From UBA5004 sp964342515 (GTDB lineage: Bacteria > Patescibacteriota > Minisyncoccia > Phycocordibacterales > Zambryskibacteraceae), in the NCBI GenBank assembly GCA_964342515.1, contig CAYFFP010000006.1:1-33194 (forward strand): a DNA stretch of 33,194 nucleotides, read 5' to 3'. The notes under the pieces are model-generated. The model made no database searches, had not been told where the DNA came from, and saw only the letters and a list, made by a program, of their open reading frames with translations. The position numbers and the translations under genes were made by a program. Every line of letters starts with the position of its first letter. The stretch's first letter is position 1. Shown here piece after piece: positions 1 through 8,095 of the stretch.

Positions 1-34
1 CGAGGCAACCTCTGCAAATTTGCATTTTCCCAAC

Positions 35-122
35 TGGCGGAGGCGGAGCGATTCGAACGCTCGAGGGCTTGCGCCCTACACGCTTTCCAAGCGTGCGCAC
101 TAGGCCACTATGCGACGCCTCC
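35..122 (-). tRNA. tRNA-Ser (anticodon GGA)
   Basis: The minus strand folds into a cloverleaf. The acceptor arm GGAGGCG (122-116) pairs with CGCCTCC (45-39), followed by discriminator G and an encoded CCA (37-35). The anticodon loop TTGGAAA between ACGC and GCGT gives GGA, which reads UCC/UCU serine codons. A long variable arm (AGGGCGCAAGCCCT) fits a class II serine tRNA, and the T arm holds GTTCGAATC. It lies 13 nt downstream of the GGDEF gene on the same strand and may be processed from that transcript. A 12-nt palindrome TGCAAATTTGCA (13-24) follows it and could be part of a terminator. Confidence 0.95.
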
Positions 123-135
123 ATGGGAGAAAATA

Positions 136-726
136 TTAGCTTAATTCGGAATAAGAAACCACTTTGTTGCGGCCGGTTTCTTTCGCCTTGTAGAGAGCTT
201 GGTCCGCGTGTTTGACTAATTCCCCAAGAGCCATGCCCTTGCCAGACGCGATGACGCCGGAACTTATCGTTACGCGAAGGCCCGGCGCTTCCGGGAAAGT
301 AAGTTCTTCCACTTCTTTCCTTATCTCTTCAGCTTTGGCCGCCGCGTCTTTCTCCCCCGCTCCCAAGAGAGACGCCACCATCTCTTCTCCGCCCCAGCGC
401 GCCGGGGTATCTCCTGCCCGCAAACTTGCCTGAATAACCTTCGCCACTTTACGCAAGACCGCGTCGCCCGCCTCATGTCCGTATTTATCATTAACGCTTT
501 TGAAATGGTCAATGTCAAAGAAGATAAAACTGATATTTTTGAATCCGAACCACTCTCTGCGCTTGCCTTGCTCATTTTGAGCTATGACATTAAGGTAGAC
601 GTTCGCTTCATCTTCGAAAAACGAGCGGGTCTTTAGTCCCGTCAACTGGTCGTGGATGAGGTCTCGTTCAAGTTCACGAACCTGCGTTTCCAGTTCTGCT
701 ATCCGTTTATCCTTATCATCTGTCAT
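136..726 (-). CDS. GGDEF-domain protein (probable diguanylate cyclase)
   Basis: This 196-aa soluble protein has a short N-terminal coiled coil (about residues 5-25) and then one complete GGDEF domain. The metal-binding strand is FDIDHFK (70-76), followed by NDKYGHEAGD. The active-site loop is GGEEM (112-116), a form seen in active diguanylate cyclases, which join two GTP into cyclic di-GMP. An RxxD product-inhibition site is kept at the usual distance (RAGD, 103-106, five residues before GGEEM). No sensor or membrane domain is present. The ATG lies inside the end of htpX (11-nt overlap), making this the third gene of a lemA-htpX-GGDEF operon. Small-genome CPR bacteria often lack cyclic di-GMP signalling, so a lone cyclase with an intact I-site is notable. 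A non-nucleotide role cannot be excluded. Confidence 0.9.
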   Translation of the reverse strand: MTDDKDKRIAELETQVRELERDLIHDQLTGLKTRSFFEDEANVYLNVIAQNEQGKRREWFGFKNISFIFFDIDHFKSVNDKYGHEAGDAVLRKVAKVIQASLRAGDTPARWGGEEMVASLLGAGEKDAAAKAEEIRKEVEELTFPEAPGLRVTISSGVIASGKGMALGELVKHADQALYKAKETGRNKVVSYSELS

Positions 727-1600
727 GAGATGTGCCTATTAAAGCACGGATTCGCTCTTCTACGGGAGGGTGGGTCTGGAATAAGTTATTAAGTTTGGAA
801 GTTTTTAAGGAGCTGAAAGGGTTGGAAATAAATAAGTGGGCGGTAGCGTGATTAGCCGTGCGCATCTGTCCGGGAACAGCGGAAATTTTCCTCAAGGCGC
901 TGGCAAGCCCTTCGGGATACCTTGTGAGAAGCGCGCCCGTGGCGTCGGCCAAGAATTCGCGCTTGCGGGAAATGGCGAGACGAATGAGCGTGGCGGCCAG
1001 AGGAGTAAGAATAGCTAAGACGACCCCTATGGCTAAGATGGCCCCGTTCTGCCCTCTCTTATCTCCCCGCATTTGCGAGCGCAGGAACATGTCGGAGAGA
1101 AGCGCCACGAATCCCGCCATCACCACCACGATAGTCGAGAGCAGCATATCGCGATTGCCGATATGAGAGAGCTCGTGAGCGATTACCCCCTCAAGTTCGT
1201 TCTTATCCAAAATTTTGAGAAGGCCGCTAGTAACGCAAATGATGGCGCGCTCTTTGTTCCGACCGGTGGCGAAGGCGTTCGGCGCCGCATCCTCGATGAC
1301 ATAGAGCTTCGGCATGGGGAGTCCGGCGGTAATGGAGAGATTTTCCGTCGCGTTCCAGAGGTCGAAATATTCTTGCCGCGTCGCCGGCTTGGCCTTGTGG
1401 AGCTTAAGTACGATCAAGTCCCCAAACCAATAGGAGAAGATATTGAGGAGTATCGCTAAGGCAATGGCAATGTAGAGAATAATTTGGTCATTGTAGTAAT
1501 AAGAAATTCCCCACCCGGCGAAAATAATCAGCGCAAAAAACAGGCCCATAAAAAGCCATGTTTTGAAGATGTTTGCATCTTGATGTCTATAAAGGTTCAC
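716..1600 (-). CDS. htpX: HtpX-like M48 membrane zinc metalloprotease
   Basis: This 294-aa protein belongs to peptidase family M48B, whose members degrade damaged or misassembled membrane proteins. Two hydrophobic helices lie near residues 14-32 and 40-60, and two more near 152-170 and 187-210. The zinc motif is HELSH (142-146), and the third ligand is probably E215 in the conserved EFLADA segment. The length matches bacterial HtpX. The start codon overlaps the lemA stop by 4 nt (ATGA type), so translation is probably coupled. LemA-HtpX pairs are common and are usually linked to envelope stress. The identity is clear; the substrate is unknown. Confidence 0.95.
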   Translation of the reverse strand: MNLYRHQDANIFKTWLFMGLFFALIIFAGWGISYYYNDQIILYIAIALAILLNIFSYWFGDLIVLKLHKAKPATRQEYFDLWNATENLSITAGLPMPKLYVIEDAAPNAFATGRNKERAIICVTSGLLKILDKNELEGVIAHELSHIGNRDMLLSTIVVVMAGFVALLSDMFLRSQMRGDKRGQNGAILAIGVVLAILTPLAATLIRLAISRKREFLADATGALLTRYPEGLASALRKISAVPGQMRTANHATAHLFISNPFSSLKTSKLNNLFQTHPPVEERIRALIGTSHDR

Positions 1601-2151
1601 AAATTGACTTTTACCGCCTCGCGAGCTGTTTCTTCGCTAAGCTCAAAATAATCCATTTTAACTATCTTAAACAGACCGGCAAGAATATTGGAGGGAAAAG
1701 TTTCTATCTTAGTATTGAGGTCGCGGACGTTCGTGTTGTAGAAGCGTCTGGCCGCCTGAATTTTATTCTCGGTATCGGAGAGTTCCTCTTGGAGCTTAGC
1801 GAAGTTTTCGTTGGCCTTAAGATCCGGATACGCCTCGGCAACGGCAAAAAGACTTTTGAGAGCGCCAGTGAGCATATTCTCCGCCTCGCCTTTCTCGGCC
1901 AAATTACCTGCTCCCATGGCAGCCGCGCGTGCTCTGGTTACGTTTTCGAACACCTTGGCCTCGTGAAGCGCGTAAGCTTTGACGGTATTGACGAGATTGG
2001 GGATAAGGTCGTATCTACGCTTGAGCTGGACATCGATATCCGCCCACGCTTCCTTGGCCCTGTTTATAAGACGAATGAACGAGTTATAAGCGAAAATTAC
2101 CCAGAGCACTGCAACCGCGACGATAATTAAAATAATATTTAATACTGACAT
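1597..2151 (-). CDS. lemA: LemA family membrane protein
   Basis: This 184-aa protein has an N-terminal membrane helix (about residues 3-22) followed by a long helical domain. It carries the LemA signature region with NRAKEAWADIDVQLKRRYDL and the following IPNLVNTVKAYA, and ends in a segment with FPSNILAGLF. LemA proteins are membrane-anchored helical-bundle proteins of poorly known function. It is the first gene of an operon with htpX and the GGDEF gene. The start is well supported: a perfect TATAAT (2163-2158) ends 6 nt before the ATG, which predicts a leaderless mRNA, and no Shine-Dalgarno sequence is visible. Confidence 0.93.
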   Translation of the reverse strand: MSVLNIILIIVAVAVLWVIFAYNSFIRLINRAKEAWADIDVQLKRRYDLIPNLVNTVKAYALHEAKVFENVTRARAAAMGAGNLAEKGEAENMLTGALKSLFAVAEAYPDLKANENFAKLQEELSDTENKIQAARRFYNTNVRDLNTKIETFPSNILAGLFKIVKMDYFELSEETAREAVKVNL

Positions 2152-2157
2152 ATCCGT

Positions 2158-2163
2158 ATTATA
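2158..2163 (-). promoter_or_regulatory. -10 box of the lemA operon (leaderless)
   Basis: TATAAT reads on the minus strand and ends 6 nt before the lemA ATG (2151), so transcription should begin at or next to the start codon. A good -35 is not visible; the best-spaced hexamer is TAGAAC (2186-2181). The upstream region carries the direct repeat GGTTCTAG (2166-2173 and 2180-2187). Confidence 0.6.
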
Positions 2164-2210
2164 CAGGTTCTAGGGACTAGGTTCTAGTTATGCCGGAGGG
2201 CATCTTTGAC

Positions 2211-2248
2211 ATACGTTATTACTACGCTGCAGCGTAGTAATAACGTAT
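2211..2248 (-). terminator. Perfect 38-bp palindrome after groEL
   Basis: The arm ATACGTTATTACTACGCTG (2211-2229) is followed directly by its exact reverse complement (2230-2248), with no spacer. It lies 14 nt after the groEL stop and between groEL and the lemA promoter. A cruciform or hairpin would end groEL transcription, but no run of T follows on the minus strand, so it is not a textbook intrinsic terminator. Confidence 0.6.
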
Positions 2249-2262
2249 TACATCTATTAAGA

Positions 2263-3888
2263 TTAATAATCCATACCGGGATGAGAATGACCTGATTCTT
2301 TCTTCTCTTCCGGAAGGTCGGCGATAGCGACTTCGGTGGTAAGGAGCATGGCAACAGCCGAAGAGGCGTTCTCGAGCGCGGCGCGGGTAACCTTAAGCGG
2401 GTCTATGATGCCAGACTCAAACATATCAGTGGTAAATTCATCAGTCAGAGCATTGTAGCCGGAGTTGGCACCACCTTTCAAAACTTCATTCACTACCACT
2501 CCCTCGTCTTTACCGGCGTTCTTGGCAATTTGTCTAAGCGGCTCTTTAAGCGCCTCAATCACCGCCAGATAGCCCAGAGAGAATTCATCGGCTTTGTTTT
2601 CGAACTTATCGGAGAGTTTCTTCGAAACCTTGGCGAAAGCACTGCCGCCGCCCGCCACAATTCCTTCGGCGATAGCGGCTTTGGTGGCGTTGACGGCGTC
2701 CTCAATTTTTAACTTCAAATATTTCATCTCGGTCTCGGTCGCGGCGCCGACTTTGATAACCGCCACTCCGCCAGTGAGTTTGGCGACGCGCTTCTCGAGA
2801 TTTTCTTTATCAAATTTAGAAGTAGTTTGTTCTCTAAGAGACTTCAGACTCTCAATCCAGAATTCAAGCTCTTTTTTATTACCCTTACCGCCAATAATAA
2901 CGGTGCTATCTTTAGTAGATACGATCTTACGGGCTCTACCTAACATTTCTACTTCAGCTTTCTCAAAACTGGTGCCTAAATCATCAGAAATTATCGTCGC
3001 GCCGATTACCTTAGCGATATCAGCCGTCAAATCCTTTCTCTTTTCGCCAAATCCAGGATTTTTTATACCCAAAACATTAAAGGAGCCGCGCAGTTTGTTT
3101 AAGACGAAAGTAGTGAGCGCTTCCCCATCAACGTCTTCGGCGATAATAACCAAGTCCTTCTTGCCAGTGGCGGCGAGCTTTTCGAGGAACGGCAGGATTT
3201 CTTTTATAGTCGAAATTTTCTTATCCGTTACGAGGATAACGGGGTCTTTGTATTCCGCCTCCATTCTCTCCGGGTTCGTTATCATATACGGCGAGATATA
3301 ACCCTTGTCGAATTCTAATCCTTCGACAATTTCCGAATCGATGCCCATGGACTGACTTTCTTCGACGGTAACCACGCCGTCCTTGCCGATCTTCTTGATA
3401 GTGTCCGCAATGATTTTGCCGATCTCTTCTGATTCAGCCGCGATGGTGGCGACCTGCCTGACTTCTTCTTGTTCCTTGATTGGCTTAGCTAGTTTTTTTA
3501 GAGCATCTATTGCATCAGAGGTAGCCGCCTCAATACCTCGACGGATAGCCATGGAATTGGCGCCCGTCAGAGTCTTTTTGAACCCGGCCTCTGTAAGAGC
3601 TTGGGTTAAAATGATGGAAGTGGTGGTACCGTCGCCGGCCGAATCATTGGTCTTACCGGCTACCTCCTTCACGATCTCGGCGCCCATATTCTCGAACTTA
3701 TCGGCAAGTGTTATATCTTTGGCGATCGTCACGCCATCATTGGTAATAATCGGCGAGCCGTAGCCCTTATCGAGCACCACGTTCCTTCCCCGCGGACCGA
3801 TGGTGATGCGGACGGCATTAGCTACTGCGTCCACTCCGCGTTTGAGAGCTTGCCTCGCCTCTTCGTTAAAAATAATTTTCTTAGCCAT
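2263..3888 (-). CDS. groL: Chaperonin GroEL (Hsp60)
   Basis: This 541-aa protein matches GroEL over its full length and should form the double-ring ATP-dependent folding chamber in the cytoplasm. Visible hallmarks are the N-terminal KKIIFNEEARQALKRGVD, the nucleotide-binding GPRGRNVVLDKGYGSP and AGDGTTTS near residue 87, and the late EGVVAGGGSAFAKV. The usual flexible Gly-Gly-Met tail is replaced by a short His-rich end (SGHSHPGMDY). Its ATG lies inside the end of groES (8-nt overlap), so the two are one operon driven from the groES promoter. No CIRCE operator is visible. A perfect palindrome follows the gene. Confidence 0.99.
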   Translation of the reverse strand: MAKKIIFNEEARQALKRGVDAVANAVRITIGPRGRNVVLDKGYGSPIITNDGVTIAKDITLADKFENMGAEIVKEVAGKTNDSAGDGTTTSIILTQALTEAGFKKTLTGANSMAIRRGIEAATSDAIDALKKLAKPIKEQEEVRQVATIAAESEEIGKIIADTIKKIGKDGVVTVEESQSMGIDSEIVEGLEFDKGYISPYMITNPERMEAEYKDPVILVTDKKISTIKEILPFLEKLAATGKKDLVIIAEDVDGEALTTFVLNKLRGSFNVLGIKNPGFGEKRKDLTADIAKVIGATIISDDLGTSFEKAEVEMLGRARKIVSTKDSTVIIGGKGNKKELEFWIESLKSLREQTTSKFDKENLEKRVAKLTGGVAVIKVGAATETEMKYLKLKIEDAVNATKAAIAEGIVAGGGSAFAKVSKKLSDKFENKADEFSLGYLAVIEALKEPLRQIAKNAGKDEGVVVNEVLKGGANSGYNALTDEFTTDMFESGIIDPLKVTRAALENASSAVAMLLTTEVAIADLPEEKKESGHSHPGMDY

Positions 3889-4174
3889 TTTTGATTACTG
3901 CCAGTATATTTTCTTCTTTAATAAGATAAAGTTCCTCTCCGTCAATTTCTATTTCGTCATAACTATATTTGGAAAAAACCACAATATCGCCGATCCTAAC
4001 TTTCTTGCCTTCGCCCACCGAGAGCACTTTGCCTCTGGCCGACTTCTCCTTCGCCACCGAGTCCGGCAGAATAAAATCATTCAGTTTCTTTTTACCCTCT
4101 CCCTTCTTTAAATCCTGTTCCGTAAAGGGCTTTACCAGCACCCTTTCTCCCACGGGAATAATCTTGTTCTTCAT
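3881..4174 (-). CDS. groES: Co-chaperonin GroES (Hsp10)
   Basis: This 97-aa protein is the lid of the GroEL chamber. It contains the GroES fold markers IIPVGERVLVKP at the start, GKVLSVGEGKK in the middle, and the ending EELYLIKEENILAVI. The mobile loop that contacts GroEL would be around residues 17-33 and is Lys/Gly-rich here. The reading frame is open a further 72 codons upstream, but the conserved N-terminus and a strong promoter fix the start at 4174; the upstream part runs antisense through secG. It overlaps groEL by 8 nt. Confidence 0.97.
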   Translation of the reverse strand: MKNKIIPVGERVLVKPFTEQDLKKGEGKKKLNDFILPDSVAKEKSARGKVLSVGEGKKVRIGDIVVFSKYSYDEIEIDGEELYLIKEENILAVIKNG

Positions 4175-4183
4175 AGTGCTGAT

Positions 4184-4212
4184 TTTATATACGACCTTGA
4201 TTATAAAGTCAA
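4184..4212 (-). promoter_or_regulatory. groESL promoter
   Basis: On the minus strand, TTGACT (4212-4207), a 17-nt spacer and TATAAA (4189-4184) form a near-consensus sigma70-type promoter. The -10 ends 9 nt before the groES ATG, so the leader would be about 1-3 nt. No CIRCE inverted repeat is present, so heat-shock control, if any, is of another kind. Confidence 0.75.
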
Positions 4213-4242
4213 ATTGAGATAATATTAATTGCTGTATAAGCC

Positions 4243-4461
4243 ATGGCTTATCTTCCTTATATTCAGGTAATTCTCGCCGTTCTCCTCGTGGCCGGCATCT
4301 TGCTCCAGCGCTCGGAGGCGGGGCTCGGCGCCGGTTTCGGGTCTGACACTGCCGGAGGACGCTTTGTCCGCCGCGGCGCTGAGAAGACACTCTTTAACGC
4401 CACCGTCTTAATCGCCATCCTTTTCGCTATTTCGGCTCTCACTCCGCTTCTCTTCAGCTAA
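4243..4461 (+). CDS. secG: SecG preprotein translocase subunit
   Basis: This 72-aa protein has two membrane helices (about residues 5-22 and 50-70) separated by the SecG-type loop QRSEAGLGAGFGSDTAGGRF. SecG is the small non-essential partner of SecYE in the protein-export channel. The length is normal for the family. A possible promoter, TTGATT (4198-4203), 16 nt, TAATAT (4220-4225), shares the spacer with the divergent groES promoter. It is followed 4 nt later by the solute-binding protein gene and is probably co-transcribed with it and with RNase J. Confidence 0.93.
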   Translation: MAYLPYIQVILAVLLVAGILLQRSEAGLGAGFGSDTAGGRFVRRGAEKTLFNATVLIAILFAISALTPLLFS

Positions 4462-4465
4462 TTAA

Positions 4466-6193
4466 ATGAATCTAAGAGAACTTCAAGCGCTTCTCCGGAG
4501 GCGCTTCCAGATTCCTAAAGAACGTTCCATTAAGAGGACTATCCAGTCCTTCACTTTAGCCGAGCGCGCCGTCTTTTACCTTTTCGTCGCGGTTTTTATC
4601 ATATCGGGGCTTGTTCTGTTCTGGAAGGTTTCTAACGCTTTTCTTATGGAAGTTCCGACCAGAGGCGGCGCTTTAGTTGAGGGGGTGGTGGGCAATCCGC
4701 GCTTTATTAATCCCGTGCTGGCGCTCTCCGAGGCGGACAAAAATCTTACCGCTCTTGTCTATTCGGGCCTGGTGCGCGTCACTCCGGAGGGAGCAGTCGT
4801 AAACGACCTCGCGGAAAACGTGGAGATTTCTGAAAACCGCCTTGTCTATACCGTCACTCTCAATAGGGAGGCGCGCTTCCACGACGGGGCGTCCGTCACC
4901 GCGGACGACATCATCTTTACTATTTCTAAAATTACCGATCCACTGATTAAGAGCCCCCGCCGAGGCAACTGGGAAGGTGTGGCGGTGGAGAAGACAGATG
5001 ACCGGACCGTTAAATTTACTTTAAAGAGGCCTTACACCCCGTTTATTTATAATCTCGCTACCGGCATCTTGCCGCGCCACATCTGGAAGAACGTCACCGA
5101 AGACGAATTCTCCTTTAGCCAGTTCAATACCTTGCCGGTCGGCTCCGGTCTCTATGAAATCGAACGAGTGGAGAGGAACGAGGGCGGCATTCCGGATTTC
5201 TATAAACTTTCTCTATTTAACAACGCTTTAGGTAAAGAGGCCTATGTAAGAAATATCGTCCTGCGCTTCTATCCTTCCGAAGAAACATTGGTAGCGGCAT
5301 ATAAAAATGGCGAGGTAGAAAGCATGGCCGGAATCTCTCCGGAAAAGCTTTCTCAACTCGACGATTCTCACGCCGTGATTATGCAAGCTCCGCTGCCGAG
5401 AGTCTTCGCGGTCTTCTTCAATCAGAGCCGGTCGAAGGTGCTCTTGAACAAAGAGGTTCGCGAGGCCTTAGAGCTTGCGACGCCCAAAGAGAGAATCGTG
5501 GAAGAGGTGCTTCTGGGTTACGGCACGGTTTTGAGCGGCCCGTTACCCGACTCCATAGAGAGTAGAGAACAAGAGCTGGAGGGAGCTAAGAAACTTTTAA
5601 GTGGCGCCGGTTGGAAGCCGAACGGAAATACCGGCGTCCTTGAAAAAAAATCAGGCAATGCTACAATCTCATTGTCGTTTTCTATCTCTACGGGTGATGC
5701 TCCTGAATTGCGCGGGGTCTCGGAACTTCTGGCAGAGGCGTGGCGCGGTCTCGGGGCCGAGGTCGAGGTGCTTTACTTCGAATCCGGAGAGTTGAACCAG
5801 AGCGTCATCCGGCCGAGACACTTCGACGCGCTTTTGTTCGGAGAGGTGGTGGGCCGGGAGACGGACCTCTACCCTTTCTGGCACTCCTCGCAGAGAAACG
5901 ACCCGGGGCTCAACATCGCTTTGTACGCGAACTCCAAAGCCGACAAGCTCCTCGAAGAAGCGAGGAGCGCCGAAGATCTGGAGAAGGTAAGAGAGAGTTT
6001 GGCGGCCTTCGAGAGAGAGCTCGTGAGGGACACTCCGGCAGTCTTTCTCTATTCTCCGAGCTTCATCTACGTGGTGCCGGATAAGCTTAAAGGCATAAGG
6101 ATCTCGTCCGTCTCGGTGGCTCAAGACCGCTTCCTCGGCATCAGAGATTGGTATATAGAAACGGATAAGGTTTGGAAAATATTTTTAAATTGA
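4466..6193 (+). CDS. Membrane-anchored ABC transporter substrate-binding protein, family 5
   Basis: This 575-aa protein belongs to the peptide/nickel-type substrate-binding family (SBP_bac_5). A basic cytoplasmic N-terminus is followed by one membrane helix (about 34-53); there is no lipobox, so it is anchored by the helix. The family pattern is clear: NPRFINPVLALSEADKNLTA, then ARFHDGASVTADDIIFTISK, and the later FFNQSRSKVLLNKEVREALELA. It should bind an oligopeptide or similar solute outside the membrane. No permease or ATPase genes sit next to it, so the transporter it serves is unknown. The gene follows secG by 4 nt. Confidence 0.88.
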   Translation: MNLRELQALLRRRFQIPKERSIKRTIQSFTLAERAVFYLFVAVFIISGLVLFWKVSNAFLMEVPTRGGALVEGVVGNPRFINPVLALSEADKNLTALVYSGLVRVTPEGAVVNDLAENVEISENRLVYTVTLNREARFHDGASVTADDIIFTISKITDPLIKSPRRGNWEGVAVEKTDDRTVKFTLKRPYTPFIYNLATGILPRHIWKNVTEDEFSFSQFNTLPVGSGLYEIERVERNEGGIPDFYKLSLFNNALGKEAYVRNIVLRFYPSEETLVAAYKNGEVESMAGISPEKLSQLDDSHAVIMQAPLPRVFAVFFNQSRSKVLLNKEVREALELATPKERIVEEVLLGYGTVLSGPLPDSIESREQELEGAKKLLSGAGWKPNGNTGVLEKKSGNATISLSFSISTGDAPELRGVSELLAEAWRGLGAEVEVLYFESGELNQSVIRPRHFDALLFGEVVGRETDLYPFWHSSQRNDPGLNIALYANSKADKLLEEARSAEDLEKVRESLAAFERELVRDTPAVFLYSPSFIYVVPDKLKGIRISSVSVAQDRFLGIRDWYIETDKVWKIFLN

Positions 6194-6224
6194 CCTAATT
6201 ATTCTAATTAACCTAATTGACCTA

Positions 6225-8006
6225 ATGATTCCCACGACAACTAAATTCTCTACCGGTCTCCGGCACAAGTCTATTCGGCGCCGCGCTCAAGCGCCCTTAC
6301 CGGCCAGAAAGCCGGCAGACATAATCCCCCCCATCGGCGATGCTCTGCGCATTGTCCCTTTGGGCGGAGTGGAGGAAATCGGCAAGAACATGACGGTGGT
6401 CGAGTATAAGAACGATATCATCGTCATTGACGCCGGCATCCAGTTTACCGATGACGACACTCCCGGCATCGACTACATTCTCCCCAACATTAAGTACTTG
6501 GAGGAAAGGAAGGAGAAAATCCGCGCTCTGGTCATCACTCACGGCCACTTGGACCACATCGGCGGCATTCCCTACCTTATCACCCGCTTAGGCAACCCGC
6601 CCATTTACACCAGAGAATTCGGCGCGCTCCTCATCAAGAAGCGCCAAGCGGAATTCCCGCATCTCGCTCCGCTCGACATCCGCGTCGTCGACTCGGCCGA
6701 CAAATTCATCCCCATCGGAGAACACTTTAAGGCGCGCTTCTTCGGCCTTACTCATTCCATCCCCGATTCGGCCGGCATCATCATCGAGACGCCTTACGGC
6801 GACATCGTCAACACCGGCGACGTGCGGGTGGAGAACGAGAACGGCGTGGTAGCCGAGAAGGAATATGAGCAGTACAAGATGTTTAAAGAGCGAAACATTA
6901 TTCTCTTTACCATGGACTCGACCGGCATCGACAAACCCGGCTTCTCCCCCTCAGAAGCTTCGATACTCAAAAATATTGACACCATAGTCAAAGATGCTCC
7001 GGGCAGAATCATCTTGGCGACTTTTGCCTCCCAAGTGGAAAGAATCGTCGAGTTTATAAACATTGCCAGACGCTACGGCAGGAAAGTGCTCATCGAGGGC
7101 AGGAGCATGAGGACGAACGTCGATATTATCAAGCACTTAAACTTGGTCGATACCTCGCACATCATGCCTATCGAGGAGATCGAGAAGCATCCGGCAAACA
7201 AGATCATGATCATCGCCACCGGCGCGCAAGGCGAAGAGTTCGCGGCATTGATGCGCATGAGCAACAAAACACACAAATACGTGCGCCTGCAACGCTCAGA
7301 CACGATTGTTCTCTCCTCCTCCGTCATCCCCGGCAATGACCGCGCGGTGGAGAAGTTGAAGGACAACCTCTTCCGCCACGACGCGAAGATTATCACTTAC
7401 CTCGACTCCGACGTGCATACCTCGGGGCACGGCAAGAGGGGCGAATTGGAGTGGATCCATAAACAAATTCCTTACAAATATTTCATGCCGGTGCACGGCT
7501 CTCACTTCCGTCTCAAGATGCACGCGGAGCTCGCCGCTAACCTCGGCTGTCCGCGCGAGAACATCATCGTCCCCGATAACGGCTCTATTATCGAGTTGAG
7601 AAACGGCGGCAGCGAATTCGTCAAACTCCCCGAAAAGGCGCCTTCGGACGATATGGTAGTCGAAGGACTCTCCATCGGCGACATTTCCGACATCGTTATC
7701 CGCGACCGGAAGATGCTGGCCGAAGACGGCATCTTCGTCGTTATCGCCTTGGTCAATACCAGAAACGGCCGGTTGAAGAAGTCTCCCGACATCATCGCGC
7801 GCGGCTTCGTTTACTTGCGGGAATCGCAGGAGCTTCTTTCCGAGGCAAGGAGCATCATCAAGCGCTCCATTGAGAATGTCACCGTCGGTTCAAACCCCAT
7901 CAACTTCGACTTCGCCAAAGGAGTCGTGACTGAAGATGTCTCCCGCTTCCTCTTCCAACGCACCGCCAAGAAGCCAATCGTGATACCGGTGATACTTGGA
8001 GTTTAG
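6225..8006 (+). CDS. rnj: Ribonuclease J
   Basis: This 593-aa protein is a metallo-beta-lactamase/beta-CASP ribonuclease for 5'-to-3' decay and maturation of RNA. Core motifs are GGVEEIGKNM (48-57), the zinc motif HGHLDHIGG (106-114), and later THSIPDS, NTGDVR and HTSGHG segments typical of RNase J. The C-terminal domain is present. The first ~38 residues are a basic, proline-rich extension before the conserved IRIVPLGG-like start, so a later start is possible. The 31-nt gap after the SBP gene repeats the phrase ACCTAATT/ACCTAATG. A stem-loop with a T run follows the gene. Confidence 0.96.
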   Translation: MIPTTTKFSTGLRHKSIRRRAQAPLPARKPADIIPPIGDALRIVPLGGVEEIGKNMTVVEYKNDIIVIDAGIQFTDDDTPGIDYILPNIKYLEERKEKIRALVITHGHLDHIGGIPYLITRLGNPPIYTREFGALLIKKRQAEFPHLAPLDIRVVDSADKFIPIGEHFKARFFGLTHSIPDSAGIIIETPYGDIVNTGDVRVENENGVVAEKEYEQYKMFKERNIILFTMDSTGIDKPGFSPSEASILKNIDTIVKDAPGRIILATFASQVERIVEFINIARRYGRKVLIEGRSMRTNVDIIKHLNLVDTSHIMPIEEIEKHPANKIMIIATGAQGEEFAALMRMSNKTHKYVRLQRSDTIVLSSSVIPGNDRAVEKLKDNLFRHDAKIITYLDSDVHTSGHGKRGELEWIHKQIPYKYFMPVHGSHFRLKMHAELAANLGCPRENIIVPDNGSIIELRNGGSEFVKLPEKAPSDDMVVEGLSIGDISDIVIRDRKMLAEDGIFVVIALVNTRNGRLKKSPDIIARGFVYLRESQELLSEARSIIKRSIENVTVGSNPINFDFAKGVVTEDVSRFLFQRTAKKPIVIPVILGV

Positions 8007-8015
8007 TTATCCACA
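8007..8015 (+). promoter_or_regulatory. DnaA-box-like site
   Basis: TTATCCACA is a perfect consensus DnaA box and starts one base after the RNase J stop codon. Other perfect copies are at 14656-14664 (minus strand) and 16568-16576. Function is unproven. Confidence 0.35.
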
Positions 8016-8057
8016 GGTATTGTTTGACGTTTTTTGGCCCAGAGAGATAATTATAGG

Positions 8058-8095
8058 GCAAGGCGCCGACCGCAAGGAAGGCGTTTTGCATTTTT
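8058..8095 (+). terminator. Intrinsic terminator of the secG-SBP-rnj operon
   Basis: The stem GCAAGGCGCC (8058-8067) pairs with GGCGTTTTGC (8080-8089) including two G-U pairs. The loop is 12 nt and a run of five T follows. The T run overlaps the end of the convergent PQ-loop gene. Confidence 0.65.

Noticed and set aside
1573..2130. 185-aa frame antisense to lemA
   Set aside because: It covers the mirror of a clear LemA protein and has no promoter, ribosome site or recognisable domain.
2594..3301. Long frame antisense to groEL
   Set aside because: A shadow frame of a highly conserved gene, low-complexity Ser/Leu-rich product, no start signal.
4175..4242. CIRCE heat-shock operator before groES
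   Set aside because: Only a partial AGCACT half is present; no TTAGCACTC-n9-GAGTGCTAA repeat.
3881..4390. 169-aa form of GroES
   Set aside because: The extra 72 residues have no family similarity, run antisense to secG and lie upstream of the promoter; the conserved start is at 4174.
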